From Gammaproteobacteria bacterium (GTDB lineage: Bacteria > Pseudomonadota > Gammaproteobacteria > SZUA-152), in assembly GCA_032250735.1 (NCBI GenBank), contig JAVVEP010000015.1, positions 17,089 through 81,088 on the forward strand: DNA of 64,000 nucleotides, written 5' to 3'. How positions within the stretch are numbered: the stretch's first letter is position 1; the number at the start of each line of letters is the position of its first letter. Of the stretch, positions 15,539 through 24,995 are shown in pieces. A program made the translations under genes and the position numbers. Under the pieces are notes generated by a model. It ran no database searches. It was not told where the DNA came from and worked only from the letters and a program-made list of their open reading frames with translations.

Positions 15539-17683
15539 GTGACCGAAAAATCACCCCTGCTACAGCCGGACAAAAACTGCTGGCGCATCGAGTCTGCGCA
15601 GCGCGTGGCCTTTCTCGTTGACGGTGAGGCCTACTTTCGCGCCTTTTATAAAGCGGTGCAGCAGGCCCGGCACTGCATCTATATTTTCGCCTGGGATATC
15701 GACACCCGGGTGCGTCTCATCCGCGACGACGACAGCGACTGTGAATTACCGCAACAGCTGGGCGACTTTCTCAATCACGTCATCAAACGTCGCAAGGGAC
15801 TCAAGGCCTACGTCCTGAACTGGGACTGGGCCATGCTCTATACCCTGGAGCGGGAATGGCTGCCCTTGTACCAGCTCGACTGGAAGACGCACCGGCGGCT
15901 GCATTTCCGTCTCGATAATGAATACCCGGCGGGCGCGTCCCAGCATCAAAAGGTGGTGGTGATTGACGATACCATCGCCTTTGTCGGCGGCTTTGATTTC
16001 GGCAAGCAACGCTGGGACACACCGGAACACCGGCCGGATGACCCGCGACGCATCGACCCCGAGGGCAAGCACTATCGGCCGTTCCATGATGTGCAGATGC
16101 TGGTGCAGGGCGACGCCGCCAGGGCCCTGGGCGAACTGGCCCGTGAGCGCTGGTATAAGGCCACCGGCGAACGGCTCGAGGTGGGCAAAAAAGACACGAG
16201 TCCCATCCCCTGGCCGGCGCAGGTGAGTGCCGATATCGAAGATGTGTCTGTCGCCATTGCCCGCACCTTGCCGGCCTACAAGCAACAAAAGGAAGTGCAT
16301 GAAGTGGAACGCCTGTATCTGGACATGATCGGGGCGGCGCAGCATTTTATCTATATCGAAAACCAGTACTTCACCTCCTGGAAGATCGGCGAGGCGCTGG
16401 CCGCGCGGCTGCGCCCAACAGACGGCCCCGAGGTGGTACTGATACTGCCGCTGATGACCGGCGGCTGGCTGGAACAGCACACCATGGATGTGTTGCGCAG
16501 CCGCCTGTTGCGCCAACTCCGTGCGGCCGACCGACATGCACGCCTGCGGGTCTATTACCCCGATCTGGAGGGCCTGGGCAACGAGTACATCGGCCTGCAC
16601 AGCAAGGTCATGGTCATCGACGACCGCGTGCTACGGGTCGGCTCCTCCAATCTCAGCAACCGGTCCATGGGTTTCGACAGCGAATGCGACCTGGCCATCG
16701 AGGCCGACAACGACCGGCAGCGCACCGCCGTGGCCGCGTTTCGCAACCGCCTGCTGGCCGAACACCTGGGGGTGAGCCCCGAGGCGCTGGCCGACCGGCT
16801 CAGCGGCAACCCCTCCCTGATTGCCGCCATCGAGGGCCTGCTCGGCAACGCGCGCACCCTCAAGCCGCTAGACGGCAAGGTCTCCGAACTGGCCGATGAG
16901 TTTTTGCCCGAGGCGCAGATCGTGGACCCCGAACGCCCGCTGGACCCGGAGGCGCTGGCCGACTACCTGCTGCCCGCCGAGGAACGCCAGCCCCTGAGCC
17001 GGCAGCTGTTGCTGATCGGCACGGTGCTCGGTGGCCTGTTGGCCCTGGCCGCAGCCTGGCGCTGGACCCCGCTGAATGACTGGCTGAATCTGGACACCCT
17101 GCAACAGGCCGCCGCCTGGGTGCAGCAGAGCCCCATCACCCCGCTGGTGGTGATCGCCATCTATCTGGTGGCCGGCCTCATTGCCCTGCCTATCACCCTG
17201 CTGATCGTCACCACCATGGTCACCTTCGGTCCCGGGACCGGCTTCGCCTATGCCCTGACCGGCGCCGAATTGAGCGCCCTGCTGGGCTATGCGGCGGGTA
17301 ATCTACTGGGCCGGGATATGGTGCGCCGGGTTACCGGCTCCAGCATCAACCGGGTCAGTCGACGCCTGGCGCAACACGGCCTGCTGGCGGTGCTGACGGT
17401 GCGCGTCATCCCCGTTGCCCCGTTTACCGTCATCAACCTGGTGGCGGGCGCCTCCCATATCCGCCTGCGTGACTTCGCCCTGGGTAGCCTGCTGGGCATG
17501 GCCCCCGGCATCCTGGCCATCGCCCTGTTCGCCGACACCCTCGTGGCCGCGGTGCGTCGATCGGACCTCACCGATTTCGCCATGCTGGCCGGCGTGGTGC
17601 TGGTGATTTTCCTGGCCGCGGTGGGACTGAAGAAATGGCTGCACCGCAAGGCCAGACGCCCTGCTGAATCCGCAGCCGATTGA
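15539..17683 (+). CDS. phospholipase D-family protein with C-terminal VTT (DedA-like) membrane domain
   Basis: The 714-residue product has two HKD motifs of the phospholipase D superfamily: H136-x-K138-x4-D143 (HQKVVVID) and H354-x-K356-x4-D361 (HSKVMVID), each followed by a GS/GG-containing strand (FVGGFDFG, VGSSNLSNRSMG). The last third, from about residue 500, is hydrophobic and includes a VTT domain with TTMVTFGPGTGFAYALTGAE and VIPVAPFTVINLVAGASHI. Enzymes of this family transfer or hydrolyse phosphatidyl groups (cardiolipin synthase-like); the VTT part suggests membrane lipid handling. I chose the GTG at 15539 because a perfect GGAGG lies 4 bp upstream, rather than the ATG 31 codons earlier. 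Substrate is not known. An EEP-family gene, often found with such proteins, lies at 20272. Confidence 0.85.
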   Translation: MTEKSPLLQPDKNCWRIESAQRVAFLVDGEAYFRAFYKAVQQARHCIYIFAWDIDTRVRLIRDDDSDCELPQQLGDFLNHVIKRRKGLKAYVLNWDWAMLYTLEREWLPLYQLDWKTHRRLHFRLDNEYPAGASQHQKVVVIDDTIAFVGGFDFGKQRWDTPEHRPDDPRRIDPEGKHYRPFHDVQMLVQGDAARALGELARERWYKATGERLEVGKKDTSPIPWPAQVSADIEDVSVAIARTLPAYKQQKEVHEVERLYLDMIGAAQHFIYIENQYFTSWKIGEALAARLRPTDGPEVVLILPLMTGGWLEQHTMDVLRSRLLRQLRAADRHARLRVYYPDLEGLGNEYIGLHSKVMVIDDRVLRVGSSNLSNRSMGFDSECDLAIEADNDRQRTAVAAFRNRLLAEHLGVSPEALADRLSGNPSLIAAIEGLLGNARTLKPLDGKVSELADEFLPEAQIVDPERPLDPEALADYLLPAEERQPLSRQLLLIGTVLGGLLALAAAWRWTPLNDWLNLDTLQQAAAWVQQSPITPLVVIAIYLVAGLIALPITLLIVTTMVTFGPGTGFAYALTGAELSALLGYAAGNLLGRDMVRRVTGSSINRVSRRLAQHGLLAVLTVRVIPVAPFTVINLVAGASHIRLRDFALGSLLGMAPGILAIALFADTLVAAVRRSDLTDFAMLAGVVLVIFLAAVGLKKWLHRKARRPAESAAD

Positions 17684-18033
17684 TTCGGCATGATTTGATT
17701 CGACGATGTTTGGCCGGAACCATCGCTGCCCTGAACCATCGCCATCCACCGTACTGACACCGACGCCATTGATATTTTTCAATGTCATCTTCCGCGCAGC
17801 ATGAATAATACTGAACAGGGACGGCGCTCCGTGGCGGAGATCCCTGGCGGCATATCATCTGAACAGCTACTCCTGGTTAGCGTTGGCCGCTGCGTGGCTC
17901 CTTCACCAACGCCCAGGACGAGCTTGATGCCAGCAACGAAAACCGCAATGCGCAAATCCGGCCGTGACAGCACGGAAAAACAGTACGGCAAGAGTGCGCG
18001 GCCGATCATCCATGAACCGAGACGACTGAGACC
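17684..18033. other. 350-bp intergenic region upstream of sodB
   Basis: It holds an FNR-type box and -10 element (listed separately) and then about 220 bp of leader before sodB. Short frames in the leader have no ribosome-binding site and no recognisable product. I read it as untranslated leader or remnant DNA. Confidence 0.5.
17769..17809 (+). promoter_or_regulatory. FNR-type box with class II -10 element upstream of sodB
   Basis: TTGATATTTTTCAA at 17769-17782 matches the FNR/ANR consensus TTGAT-N4-ATCAA at 9 of 10 fixed positions. AATAAT at 17804-17809 matches the -10 consensus at 5 of 6. The distance from box centre (17775.5) to the end of the hexamer is 33.5 bp, close to the 34.5 bp expected when an activator sits at -41.5. 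The next plus-strand gene is sodB at 18034. The Crp/Fnr regulator at 26207-26971 has the matching recognition helix. Confidence 0.6.
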
Positions 18034-18624
18034 ATGACCCAACACACACTTTCCCCGCTGCCCTATGCCGAGAACGCCCTGCAACCACACATCTCGGCCG
18101 AGACCCTCCAATACCACTACGGCAAGCACCACGCCACTTACGTGGAAAAACTGAACGGCCTGATCGCGGGGACCGAATTCGCATCGGCCTCACTGGAGGA
18201 GATCATTAAGCAGGCGTCGGGTGGCATCTTCAACAATGCTGCACAGGTATGGAATCACAGCTTCTACTGGCAATGCCTGAGCCCGGATGGCGGTGGCGAG
18301 CCCAACGATGAGCTGACCAGCGCCATCACCCAGGCCTTTGGCAGCGTCGAGCAATTCAGAACCCTGTTTTCCGAATCCGCCGCCAACAATTTTGGTTCCG
18401 GCTGGACCTGGCTGGTAAAAAATCCTGACGGCACCCTGGCGATCGTTAACACCGGAAATGCAGGTAACCCCCTGACCCAGGGCAGTCAGCCATTATTGAC
18501 CTGCGATGTCTGGGAACATGCCTACTACATTGACTACCGCAATGCGCGCCCGAAATATATCGAGGCATTCTGGAAGCTGGTCAACTGGGACTTTGTCGCA
18601 CGGAACCTTAACAAGGCGGGTTAA
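18034..18624 (+). CDS. sodB: iron superoxide dismutase
   Basis: This 196-residue protein converts superoxide to hydrogen peroxide and oxygen in the cytoplasm. Metal ligands are all present: H28 (YHYGKHH), H75 (VWNHSFYW), D158 and H162 (DVWEHAYYIDYRN). Q71 in NNAAQVWNH is at the position that marks iron-type rather than manganese-type enzymes. Length and alignment are close to Escherichia coli SodB throughout. It is preceded by a long leader with an FNR-like site about 220 bp upstream, so it may be linked to oxygen shifts; that regulation is inferred. Confidence 0.96.
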   Translation: MTQHTLSPLPYAENALQPHISAETLQYHYGKHHATYVEKLNGLIAGTEFASASLEEIIKQASGGIFNNAAQVWNHSFYWQCLSPDGGGEPNDELTSAITQAFGSVEQFRTLFSESAANNFGSGWTWLVKNPDGTLAIVNTGNAGNPLTQGSQPLLTCDVWEHAYYIDYRNARPKYIEAFWKLVNWDFVARNLNKAG

Positions 18625-18974
18625 GAACAACGCCATACAACGGTGGAAACCGGGCCACAGGCTAGCTTGAGAAAACCTTATACGGGGTCTATGTTTTTAC
18701 AAAGATCCAAAGGTCGTTTTTTGCCAGGAAAGATTTGCCAAGGATAATTCACCCGGAATTTTCATCCCTTTTTAACCACTGGTGTTGCGAACTGGAAATA
18801 ACGGAACAAATGCAACAGATGGATTTTTTTGCCAGGCTAGGCGCAGACCCGCAGCCGTATGGGGAATACGGCAAGGGGCTGCAACAACGCATGGCGGAAA
18901 AAGACGCTGTTTCATGTTTCGCTTTTTCCGGTTCGCAACACTAACCCTCACCTCAGGCGACAGGTGCAAACAAC
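18625..18974 (+). other. structured intergenic region with nested hairpins before the DsrC-like gene
   Basis: No convincing gene is present. The 3' part is highly structured: GCAG (18851-18854) can pair with CTGC (18879-18882), enclosing CCGTAT (18855-18860) paired with ATACGG (18866-18871). GCCAGGC at 18831 roughly pairs with GCATGGC at 18889-18895. A second hairpin pairs CGGAAAAAG (18895-18903) with CTTTTTCCG (18922-18930). This could be a dispersed palindromic repeat, a terminator-like element after sodB, or a regulatory leader of the next gene. Confidence 0.45.
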
Positions 18975-19349
18975 ATGACCGACATCAATCAGATCATAAA
19001 AAATACCCACGCCACCCACACCACCGATCCGCAACGGGCCGACCGCGAACTCGACCTGCAGAACTGGGATGAGGAACAGGCCCGCGAGCTTGCCCGACAG
19101 GATGGCATTCAGCTGACCGATGCCCACTGGGAGGTGGTGAACTTCCTGCGAGACTATTATTTGGAACACGGCCTCGCCAAAAATGGTCGTGAGCTTAGCG
19201 AGATACTGGACAATGAATTCGCGGCCCAGGGCGGGCGCAAATATTTGCGCCAGCTGTTCCCGAAAGGTCCCGTTGCCCAGGGCATGCAGATTGCGGGGCT
19301 GGAGGCCCCGCCGTATACCCGAGACAAAGGCCTTGGCGTCAATTTCTGA
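18975..19349 (+). CDS. DsrC/TusE-family protein lacking all conserved cysteines
   Basis: The 124-residue product matches the DsrC/TusE fold: DLQNWDEEQARELARQDGI, LTDAHWEVVNFLRDYYLEHG near 47-66, GRELSEILDNEF, and GGRKYLRQLFPKGPVAQG. In DsrC the C-terminal arm carries two redox cysteines (as in GCKIAGLPKPTGCV); here the first position is M104 in GMQIAGLEAPP, the second is lost, and the tail is replaced by TRDKGLGVNF. There is no cysteine in the whole protein. It therefore cannot act as a DsrC trisulfide carrier or TusE sulfur relay. Cysteine-poor members of the family have been proposed to be regulatory; I infer that type of role. An AGGTG ribosome-binding site precedes the ATG. It sits downstream of sodB in the stress island. 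Confidence 0.85.
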   Translation: MTDINQIIKNTHATHTTDPQRADRELDLQNWDEEQARELARQDGIQLTDAHWEVVNFLRDYYLEHGLAKNGRELSEILDNEFAAQGGRKYLRQLFPKGPVAQGMQIAGLEAPPYTRDKGLGVNF

Positions 19350-19461
19350 CGGGCGCCATAGTGGATGCTATGCAAGCAATCGGCATGTCCAGACCCTATC
19401 CGCAGACACAGGCCGGGGATATGCCGCTTGTGTATCTGTCTGAACCCCACTGCACACGCGC

Positions 19462-19800
19462 ATGAAGACGATCACAGAACCCGTGTTCAGCGACGGCATC
19501 GGTCTCACCATCGTTGCAATGATCCTTATCGCCGCCATTCCCTATGTCGCGCGCATCCGTCATCCCCGGCAAAAGCCGCTCGCCGCCTACCTGATTTTTA
19601 TTTTCATGTTCATCATCACGGTCAGCGTACTGTTCACAATCCTGCTGTGGCTGGTGAGTCTATTCGACCTGTCTGATGCCCTCAGCAAACCCTGGCCGAG
19701 CGTGTTATTTCTCGCCCTGATTTTCCTGCCCGCCATCGCCCTGGGCACCTGGCAGGCACGCAAACCACCACAAGCGGCGAACAAACGTCCGCCGGACTGA
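19462..19800 (+). CDS. small membrane protein, unknown function
   Basis: The 112-residue product has three predicted membrane segments: about residues 13-30 (GLTIVAMILIAAIPYVA), 41-67 (AYLIFIFMFIITVSVLFTIL) and 79-96 (WPSVLFLALIFLPAIALG). The C terminus is basic and proline-rich. I do not recognise a family. It lies 112 bp after the DsrC-like gene on the same strand and ends just before an FNR-like box. No strong ribosome-binding site is seen, so the exact start is uncertain. Confidence 0.6.
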   Translation: MKTITEPVFSDGIGLTIVAMILIAAIPYVARIRHPRQKPLAAYLIFIFMFIITVSVLFTILLWLVSLFDLSDALSKPWPSVLFLALIFLPAIALGTWQARKPPQAANKRPPD

Positions 19801-19813
19801 AGGCCGGTGAGCA

Positions 19814-19827
19814 TTGATATTCATCAA
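19814..19827 (+). promoter_or_regulatory. perfect FNR-type box upstream of a 107-residue unknown gene
   Basis: TTGATATTCATCAA matches TTGAT-N4-ATCAA at all ten fixed positions. It lies 64 bp before the ATG at 19891. A good -10 at class II spacing is not visible; TATGAC at 19845-19850 is about 5 bp too close, so the promoter architecture is uncertain. Confidence 0.6.
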
Positions 19828-19890
19828 TGTCTGCACAGCCCTGCTATGACAGAGTGACCGACGGGAAACACATTCAGCGGGAGCAATGCA

Positions 19891-20214
19891 ATGCGCGACT
19901 ATGACAACATGCCGGTGCTCAACTGGAATGAAGACAAGGCCCCGCTAAAGGCGAAGGCGCAGATACTGCACCAGGAACCCGTGATCATCCAGATGCCGGA
20001 TGATTTTGATACCGCGCTGGATGGACAGCAGTTCGGCTGCCGGGTGGAGGAGGATGACGGGAGCCTCCAGGACTGCGAGGGCAACACCCTGCTGCAGCAA
20101 CTGGCGGCGCAAAATCGGCTCCCCTCTCTGAACATCATCGCCGAGGCGTGTTACAAATCGAGTTCACAGGTCGACATCGACCGTCATCGCAAACGCATTA
20201 TTGTGCATGACTGA
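19891..20214 (+). CDS. unknown 107-residue protein
   Basis: The frame starts with an ATG preceded by GGGAG at good spacing, and codon use matches neighbouring genes. The product is acidic and soluble, with no signal peptide or membrane segment. It has two cysteines flanking a short acidic loop (FGCRVEEDDGSLQDCEG near residues 47-62) and a basic end (DIDRHRKRIIVHD). I do not recognise a family. A perfect FNR-type box lies just upstream, which suggests induction under low oxygen or nitrosative stress. Confidence 0.65.
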   Translation: MRDYDNMPVLNWNEDKAPLKAKAQILHQEPVIIQMPDDFDTALDGQQFGCRVEEDDGSLQDCEGNTLLQQLAAQNRLPSLNIIAEACYKSSSQVDIDRHRKRIIVHD

Positions 20215-20271
20215 TCGCGAGATTACCGACTCGCCCACCACCGACCGATCACTATTGCGCAGCATCGGGGC

Positions 20272-20982
20272 ATGCTAGACATTAACCGGCCTGCCCTGCG
20301 CATCGCCCTCGCCACCTACAATCTGCACGCCTGTATCGGCACCGATGGTGCGTTCGATCCCGACCGCTCCATCAAGGTAATAAACGACCTGGATGCGGAT
20401 GTGCTGGCCCTGCAGGAAGTCGAACACCATCCCGTCGGCGATCAGGATCTGCTGGATTACCTGGCGACAAAAACGGGCTACACGGCGATTGCCGGGCCTA
20501 ACCTGCTGCGTGACCGCCGCCACTACGGCAACGCCCTGTTGACACGACTTCCCGTTATGTCAGTGCAGCGCATTGACCTGAGCATCGCCAGTCGGGAGCC
20601 GCGCGGCGCACTCGATGTGAGCTATAAGGCTGGTGGACAGCGCCTACAGGTGGTCGCCACCCACCTTGGCCTGAATCCCACGGAGCGCCGTCAGCAGGTG
20701 CGCCAGTTGCTGACTCATCTCGAGTCCTCGTCGGCAGACATCACCGTACTCATGGGCGATATCAATGAGTGGTTTCTGTGGGGTCGACCCCTGCGCTGGC
20801 TGCGTGCGCATTTTCAATCGACCGCCCGCCATGCCACATTCCCCACCCGCTGGCCGTTGCTGGCGCTGGATCATATCTGGATCAGTCCGCACCGCCGACT
20901 GATCAGTCTGGAGGTTCACCGCAGCAAGCTCGCGCGCATCGCCTCCGATCACCTGCCCCTGAAGGCGATTATTGAACTCTAG
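20272..20982 (+). CDS. endonuclease/exonuclease/phosphatase (EEP) family protein
   Basis: The 236-residue product carries the complete EEP active site: N17 in TYNLHA, E49 in LALQEVE, H131 in ATHLGL, D163 and N165 in MGDINEW, D200/H201 in ALDHIWIS, and D226/H227 in ASDHLPL. These metal-dependent enzymes cleave phosphodiester or phosphomonoester bonds in nucleic acids, lipids or sugar phosphates. There is no signal peptide, so it acts in the cytoplasm. Small bacterial members of this type are often near phospholipase D/cardiolipin synthase-like genes, as is the case here (15539-17683). The substrate cannot be deduced. Confidence 0.88.
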   Translation: MLDINRPALRIALATYNLHACIGTDGAFDPDRSIKVINDLDADVLALQEVEHHPVGDQDLLDYLATKTGYTAIAGPNLLRDRRHYGNALLTRLPVMSVQRIDLSIASREPRGALDVSYKAGGQRLQVVATHLGLNPTERRQQVRQLLTHLESSSADITVLMGDINEWFLWGRPLRWLRAHFQSTARHATFPTRWPLLALDHIWISPHRRLISLEVHRSKLARIASDHLPLKAIIEL

Positions 20983-21057
20983 GGCGAGTAGGTTTCGCGC
21001 GCTGTATCAACGTAGTTTATTTGTATTACACGGCAGGGATCGCACTCAGCCTCATAC

Positions 21058-21088
21058 GGCGCAATGCCCTTCGGTTATTGCGCCCTAC
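21058..21088 (+). repeat. REP-like palindrome, family A
   Basis: A 31-bp imperfect palindrome of the form GGCGCAAT...ATTGCGCCCTAC (GTAG head on the minus strand). It is one of ten copies in the window (others near 32282, 32408, 32542, 49626, 55342, 55462, 55505, 55626 and 60493), all between genes. Confidence 0.9.
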
Positions 21089-21180
21089 ACACTGAGGGCC
21101 TGAAAAAAACCGCCAGTCTCAGCGCCTCACACTATCTTTTCAGCCTCGTAGGGCTGCTCTTAACTCAATACGCCTTTTTT

Positions 21181-21250
21181 GTAGGGTGGGCATTGCCCAC
21201 CGCTGCACCAAACCCAACGATGCCGGATTGGTGGGCAATGCCCACCCTAC
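21181..21250 (+). repeat. inverted pair of REP-like palindromes, family B
   Basis: GTAGGGTGGGCATTGCCCAC at 21181 and the inverse GGTGGGCAATGCCCACC...CTAC at 21230-21250 face each other around a 28-bp spacer. Each arm is itself palindromic. A third copy is at 32479-32499. Like family A they begin with GTAG. The rest of 20983-21364 has no gene. Confidence 0.9.
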
Positions 21251-21364
21251 CTGACTCAGCACTATCCCGGGTTGCTATGGTCTATCCTTGTTTACCGATG
21301 ATACGCTGCCACCCACCACGCGGTATCCTATCGAGAGACCTGTTATCCATTTCTGGAGCCTCAA

Positions 21365-24052
21365 ATGACTCGGCAAAAAACCTGGCATGACCTTTCCCAG
21401 CAACAGGTGCTTGCGGAACTGGAGGCCTCGCCAAACGGCCTCAATGAGAATGAGGCCCGCCGCCGTCAACAGACCTATGGGCCGAATCGCCTGCCGCAGG
21501 CAAAACGCCGCAGTCTGCTGATGCGCTTTGCGCTGCAGTTCCACAACATCCTGATCTACGTGCTGCTGGCCGCCGCGGTGATTACCGCGCTGCTGGATCA
21601 CTGGATCGATACCTCGGTGATCCTGGCGGTGGTGATCATCAACGCGATCATCGGCTTCATTCAGGAAGGTAAGGCAGAGTCGGCGATGGACGCGATCCGC
21701 AACATGCTGGCGCCCCGGGCCTCGGTGCTGCGCGACGGTCAGCGGCATACCGTGGCGGGTGAGGCCCTGGTCCCCGGCGACATCGTGCTGCTGGAGGCCG
21801 GTGACAAGGTGCCGGCCGATCTGCGCCTGTTGAAGGCGCGCGGTCTGCAGATACAGGAGGCCATCCTCACCGGCGAGTCGTTGCCGGTGGACAAACAGAC
21901 TGAACCGGTCGAGGCCAATGCCGCGCTGGGCGATCGCAGCTGCCTGGCCTTCAGCGGCACCACGGTCACCAGCGGTCAGGGCAAGGGCGTGGTGGTGGTC
22001 ACCGGCGAGGCCACCGAGGTCGGTCGCATCAGCGGCATGCTGTCCGAAGTGGAGACCCTGACCACACCGCTGGTCGAGCAAATGGAAATCTTCGCCCGTT
22101 GGCTGACCTTGGTCATCGTGGCCGTTGCGGTGCTGATCCTGTCCATCGGCTACTTCCTGTTACAGCACGATTTCACCGAGCTGTTTATGGCGGTGGTGGG
22201 ACTGATGGTGGCGGCCATCCCCGAGGGCCTGCCAGCGGTGTTGACCATCACCCTGGCGGTCGGCGTGCAGGCCATGGCGCGACGCAATGCCATTGTGCGG
22301 CGGATGCCCGCGATCGAAACGCTGGGCTCGGTGTCGGTGATCTGCGCCGACAAGACGGGCACCCTGACGCGCAACGAGATGAGCGTCGCCCTGGTGGCGA
22401 CCCACGACCAGACCTTTTCCGCCCACGGCGAAGGCTATGCACCGATCGGTGAAATCAGGCGGGGCGACGACGGCATCAAGCCCGGGGATTTTCCGCAACT
22501 GGTGGAACTGGCGCGGGCCGCCGCGCTGTGTAACGACGCCGAACTGAAAATGCACGAGTCCGCCTGGACCGTGGAGGGCGATCCGATGGAGGGTGCGCTG
22601 CTGGCCTTTGCCCACCGCGCCGGGATGGATGGCGCGGAACAGCGGCAGCAGTGGACACGCACCGACGAAATCCCCTTCGACGCCCAGCACAAGTACATGG
22701 CGACCCTCAACCACGACCACGAAAACCACGCCTTCATCGTCATCAAGGGCGCACCGGAGACCCTTCTTTCCCTGTGCAAACAGCAGCGCAAAGGCCAGGG
22801 TGATGCCGCGCCGCTGAACGTCAACGAATGGCACCGGCGCATCGAGGCGATCGCGGCACAGGGTCAGCGGGTGCTGGCCCTGGCGATGAAGTCGGTGCCC
22901 CCCGAGCATACCGTGCTGGAGCACGCCGACGTGGCGGACTCGCTGATCCTGCTGGGCATGGTCGGGCTGATTGATCCGCCCCGCGAGGAGGCGATTACCG
23001 CGGTGGCGGAATGTCACAGCGCGGGCATTCGCGTGAAGATGATCACCGGCGACCACGCCGCCACCGCCGGCGCCATCGGGCGGCAGATCGGCCTGCAACA
23101 CACCGACAGGGTGCTGACTGGTGCGGATATCGCCGAACTGGATGATGCGGCACTGTACGATGCGGTACTGGAGACCGACGTGTTTGCGCGCGCCAGTCCG
23201 GAGCACAAACTGCGCCTGGTGACCGCACTGCAGGCGCATGGCCTGACCGTGGCCATGACCGGTGACGGGGTCAATGATGCACCGGCACTCAAGCGTGCCG
23301 ATGCCGGTATCGCCATGGGCCAGAAAGGCAGCGAGGCGGCCAAGGAGTCCTCGGAACTGGTGCTGGCGGACGACAACTTCGCCTCCATCGTTGCCGCCGT
23401 GCGCGAGGGGCGTACGGTCTACGATAACATCAAGAAGGTGATCAGCTGGACCCTGCCTACCAATGGCGGCGAGGCCTCGACCATCATGCTGGCCCTGATG
23501 CTGGGCATGGCGCTGCCAATCACGCCGGTGCAGATTCTGTGGGTCAACATGATCACCGCGGTGACCCTCGGCATTGCCCTTGCGTTCGAACCGACCCAGG
23601 AAGACGCCATGCGCCGGCCGCCGCGGCCGCGCAACCAGCCGCTGTTAACCGGCGAGCTGCTATGGCACATCATTCTGGTGACTGTCCTGTTTCTGGCGGG
23701 TGTGTTCAGCATTTACAGTTATGCCATCGGGCAGGGATATAGCGTCGAGCTGGCCCGCACCATCGCCATGAACACCCTGGTGGTGATGGAAATCTTTCAT
23801 CTGCTGTATATCCGCAACATGTCGCAACTTTCCCTGAGCTGGAACAAGATACGCGGCACCAGGGCGGTATGGCTGGCGATCAGCGTGGTGATTCTCGGCC
23901 AGCTCGCCATTACCTACCTGCCGTCGCTGCAAACGATATTCGCCACCGAGGCCATCGCCATTGCGGATGTGTTATTGATTTTCGCCGTCGGCATCGTGCT
24001 GTTTGTCAGCATCGAAATCGAAAAGCAGGTCCGCCTGCGTCTTGTGCGGTAA
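21365..24052 (+). CDS. P-type cation-transporting ATPase (P2 type)
   Basis: The 895-residue membrane protein has all P-type ATPase landmarks in order: N-terminal cation ATPase domain, TM1-TM2 (about 55-100), actuator motif TGES (169-172), TM3-TM4 with VAAIPEGLP (283-290), phosphorylation site D329 in CADKTGT, nucleotide domain, hinge [20 protein letters not shown], and six C-terminal helices including [20 protein letters not shown]. The PEGLP motif and domain order place it with P2-type Ca/Na/K-like pumps rather than heavy-metal pumps. The ion cannot be set from sequence; the M6 residues differ from the classic SERCA pattern. GGAG precedes the start. Pumps like this recur in low-oxygen stress islands. 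Confidence 0.9.
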   Translation: MTRQKTWHDLSQQQVLAELEASPNGLNENEARRRQQTYGPNRLPQAKRRSLLMRFALQFHNILIYVLLAAAVITALLDHWIDTSVILAVVIINAIIGFIQEGKAESAMDAIRNMLAPRASVLRDGQRHTVAGEALVPGDIVLLEAGDKVPADLRLLKARGLQIQEAILTGESLPVDKQTEPVEANAALGDRSCLAFSGTTVTSGQGKGVVVVTGEATEVGRISGMLSEVETLTTPLVEQMEIFARWLTLVIVAVAVLILSIGYFLLQHDFTELFMAVVGLMVAAIPEGLPAVLTITLAVGVQAMARRNAIVRRMPAIETLGSVSVICADKTGTLTRNEMSVALVATHDQTFSAHGEGYAPIGEIRRGDDGIKPGDFPQLVELARAAALCNDAELKMHESAWTVEGDPMEGALLAFAHRAGMDGAEQRQQWTRTDEIPFDAQHKYMATLNHDHENHAFIVIKGAPETLLSLCKQQRKGQGDAAPLNVNEWHRRIEAIAAQGQRVLALAMKSVPPEHTVLEHADVADSLILLGMVGLIDPPREEAITAVAECHSAGIRVKMITGDHAATAGAIGRQIGLQHTDRVLTGADIAELDDAALYDAVLETDVFARASPEHKLRLVTALQAHGLTVAMTGDGVNDAPALKRADAGIAMGQKGSEAAKESSELVLADDNFASIVAAVREGRTVYDNIKKVISWTLPTNGGEASTIMLALMLGMALPITPVQILWVNMITAVTLGIALAFEPTQEDAMRRPPRPRNQPLLTGELLWHIILVTVLFLAGVFSIYSYAIGQGYSVELARTIAMNTLVVMEIFHLLYIRNMSQLSLSWNKIRGTRAVWLAISVVILGQLAITYLPSLQTIFATEAIAIADVLLIFAVGIVLFVSIEIEKQVRLRLVR

Positions 24053-24181
24053 TCCCTTCTTGGGATGAGAAGGCGGGATAAAAAGGCGGAGTGAAAAAGC
24101 GGGAAGAAAGGTATGAAAAAGCATGACGCCCGGTAGCCACGCCATCTCCTATCGACGCATCACCGGCCAGGTTGAGGTCAG

Positions 24182-24934
24182 TTATTCCTGATCAAAGGTT
24201 TTGCCATAATGTTGATACAGGGCAATCTGATAGTCGCGACTGATCAGCATCGTATCGTCATACGCTGGGGCGCTCTGTATCGCCTCACGGGTCAATTCAA
24301 CGCTAACCGCCCTGCTCTCCCAATTGATCGCCGCTATCCAGGCCGGGGCAATCAGCACATCCTTACCCGGTAACCAGTTGCGGGTGTTGATCTCCAGATA
24401 ACGTACCGTCCAGTCCTGGTCTTCCAGAATGAAATCCTTCACATGGCCGATGTCACCATTCTGGGCATGGATATGATAGTGGGCGACCTCGTCACTGCTG
24501 CGCAGGTGGGGATTCTCTGGTTGCTTCGGTTGCTCTGGTTGGTCCGGTGCTGACGCGTCAAGCGGCAAGGGCAGGATCGGCGTCGGCCCAAACACGGGAT
24601 CGGCACCCCAGTAGGGCTGCCAGCCATAATAACGGTAGTATTCCGTTTCGTAGTGGCGCGACACCGGCACTGCCGTATTCACCGGCGGACAGTTCTTGAT
24701 CTGCTCGCGCAGCAGATCCACCTCAAGGTGCGCATTGTCCTCATCAATGGCGCTCACCACCGAGGGCACGATGAGCACATCCTGGCCGAGCAGCCAGCTG
24801 CCGGTGTGCACCACAAAATAGCGCACTACCCACTGCTCATCGTCAAAATAGATCTGCCTGAGCCGGCCGATTTCACCATCACGGGCCAGCAGACGATAGC
24901 CCGTCAAGTGGCCCAGCTTACGTAACTGTCTCAT
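24182..24934 (-). CDS. tandem PRC-barrel domain protein
   Basis: The 250-residue soluble protein has two PRC-barrel repeats: residues 9-80 (GYRLLARDGEIGRLRQIYFD, VRYFVVHTGSWLLGQDVLI) and about 153-215 (YHIHAQNGDIGHVKDFILED, VRYLEINTRNWLPGKDVLI). They are joined by a proline-rich linker with short QP repeats. PRC barrels are small beta-barrels found in photosynthetic reaction-centre H subunits and RimM; two-domain stress-associated versions have no known biochemical role. A GGAGGAG ribosome-binding site precedes the start. It converges with the P-type ATPase gene and belongs to the stress island. Confidence 0.88.
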   Translation of the reverse strand: MRQLRKLGHLTGYRLLARDGEIGRLRQIYFDDEQWVVRYFVVHTGSWLLGQDVLIVPSVVSAIDEDNAHLEVDLLREQIKNCPPVNTAVPVSRHYETEYYRYYGWQPYWGADPVFGPTPILPLPLDASAPDQPEQPKQPENPHLRSSDEVAHYHIHAQNGDIGHVKDFILEDQDWTVRYLEINTRNWLPGKDVLIAPAWIAAINWESRAVSVELTREAIQSAPAYDDTMLISRDYQIALYQHYGKTFDQE

Positions 24935-24995
24935 CCGTTACTCCTCCATTGAGTGAGGCCGGAGCGCCTGAAACCGAGACCCCGGTATCCATGAA

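Noticed and set aside
17801..18037. 78-codon plus-strand frame before sodB
   Set aside because: Its start coincides with the proposed -10 element, no ribosome-binding site, no recognisable product.
18735..18944. 69-codon plus-strand frame
   Set aside because: It runs through hairpin DNA and has no family similarity or ribosome-binding site.
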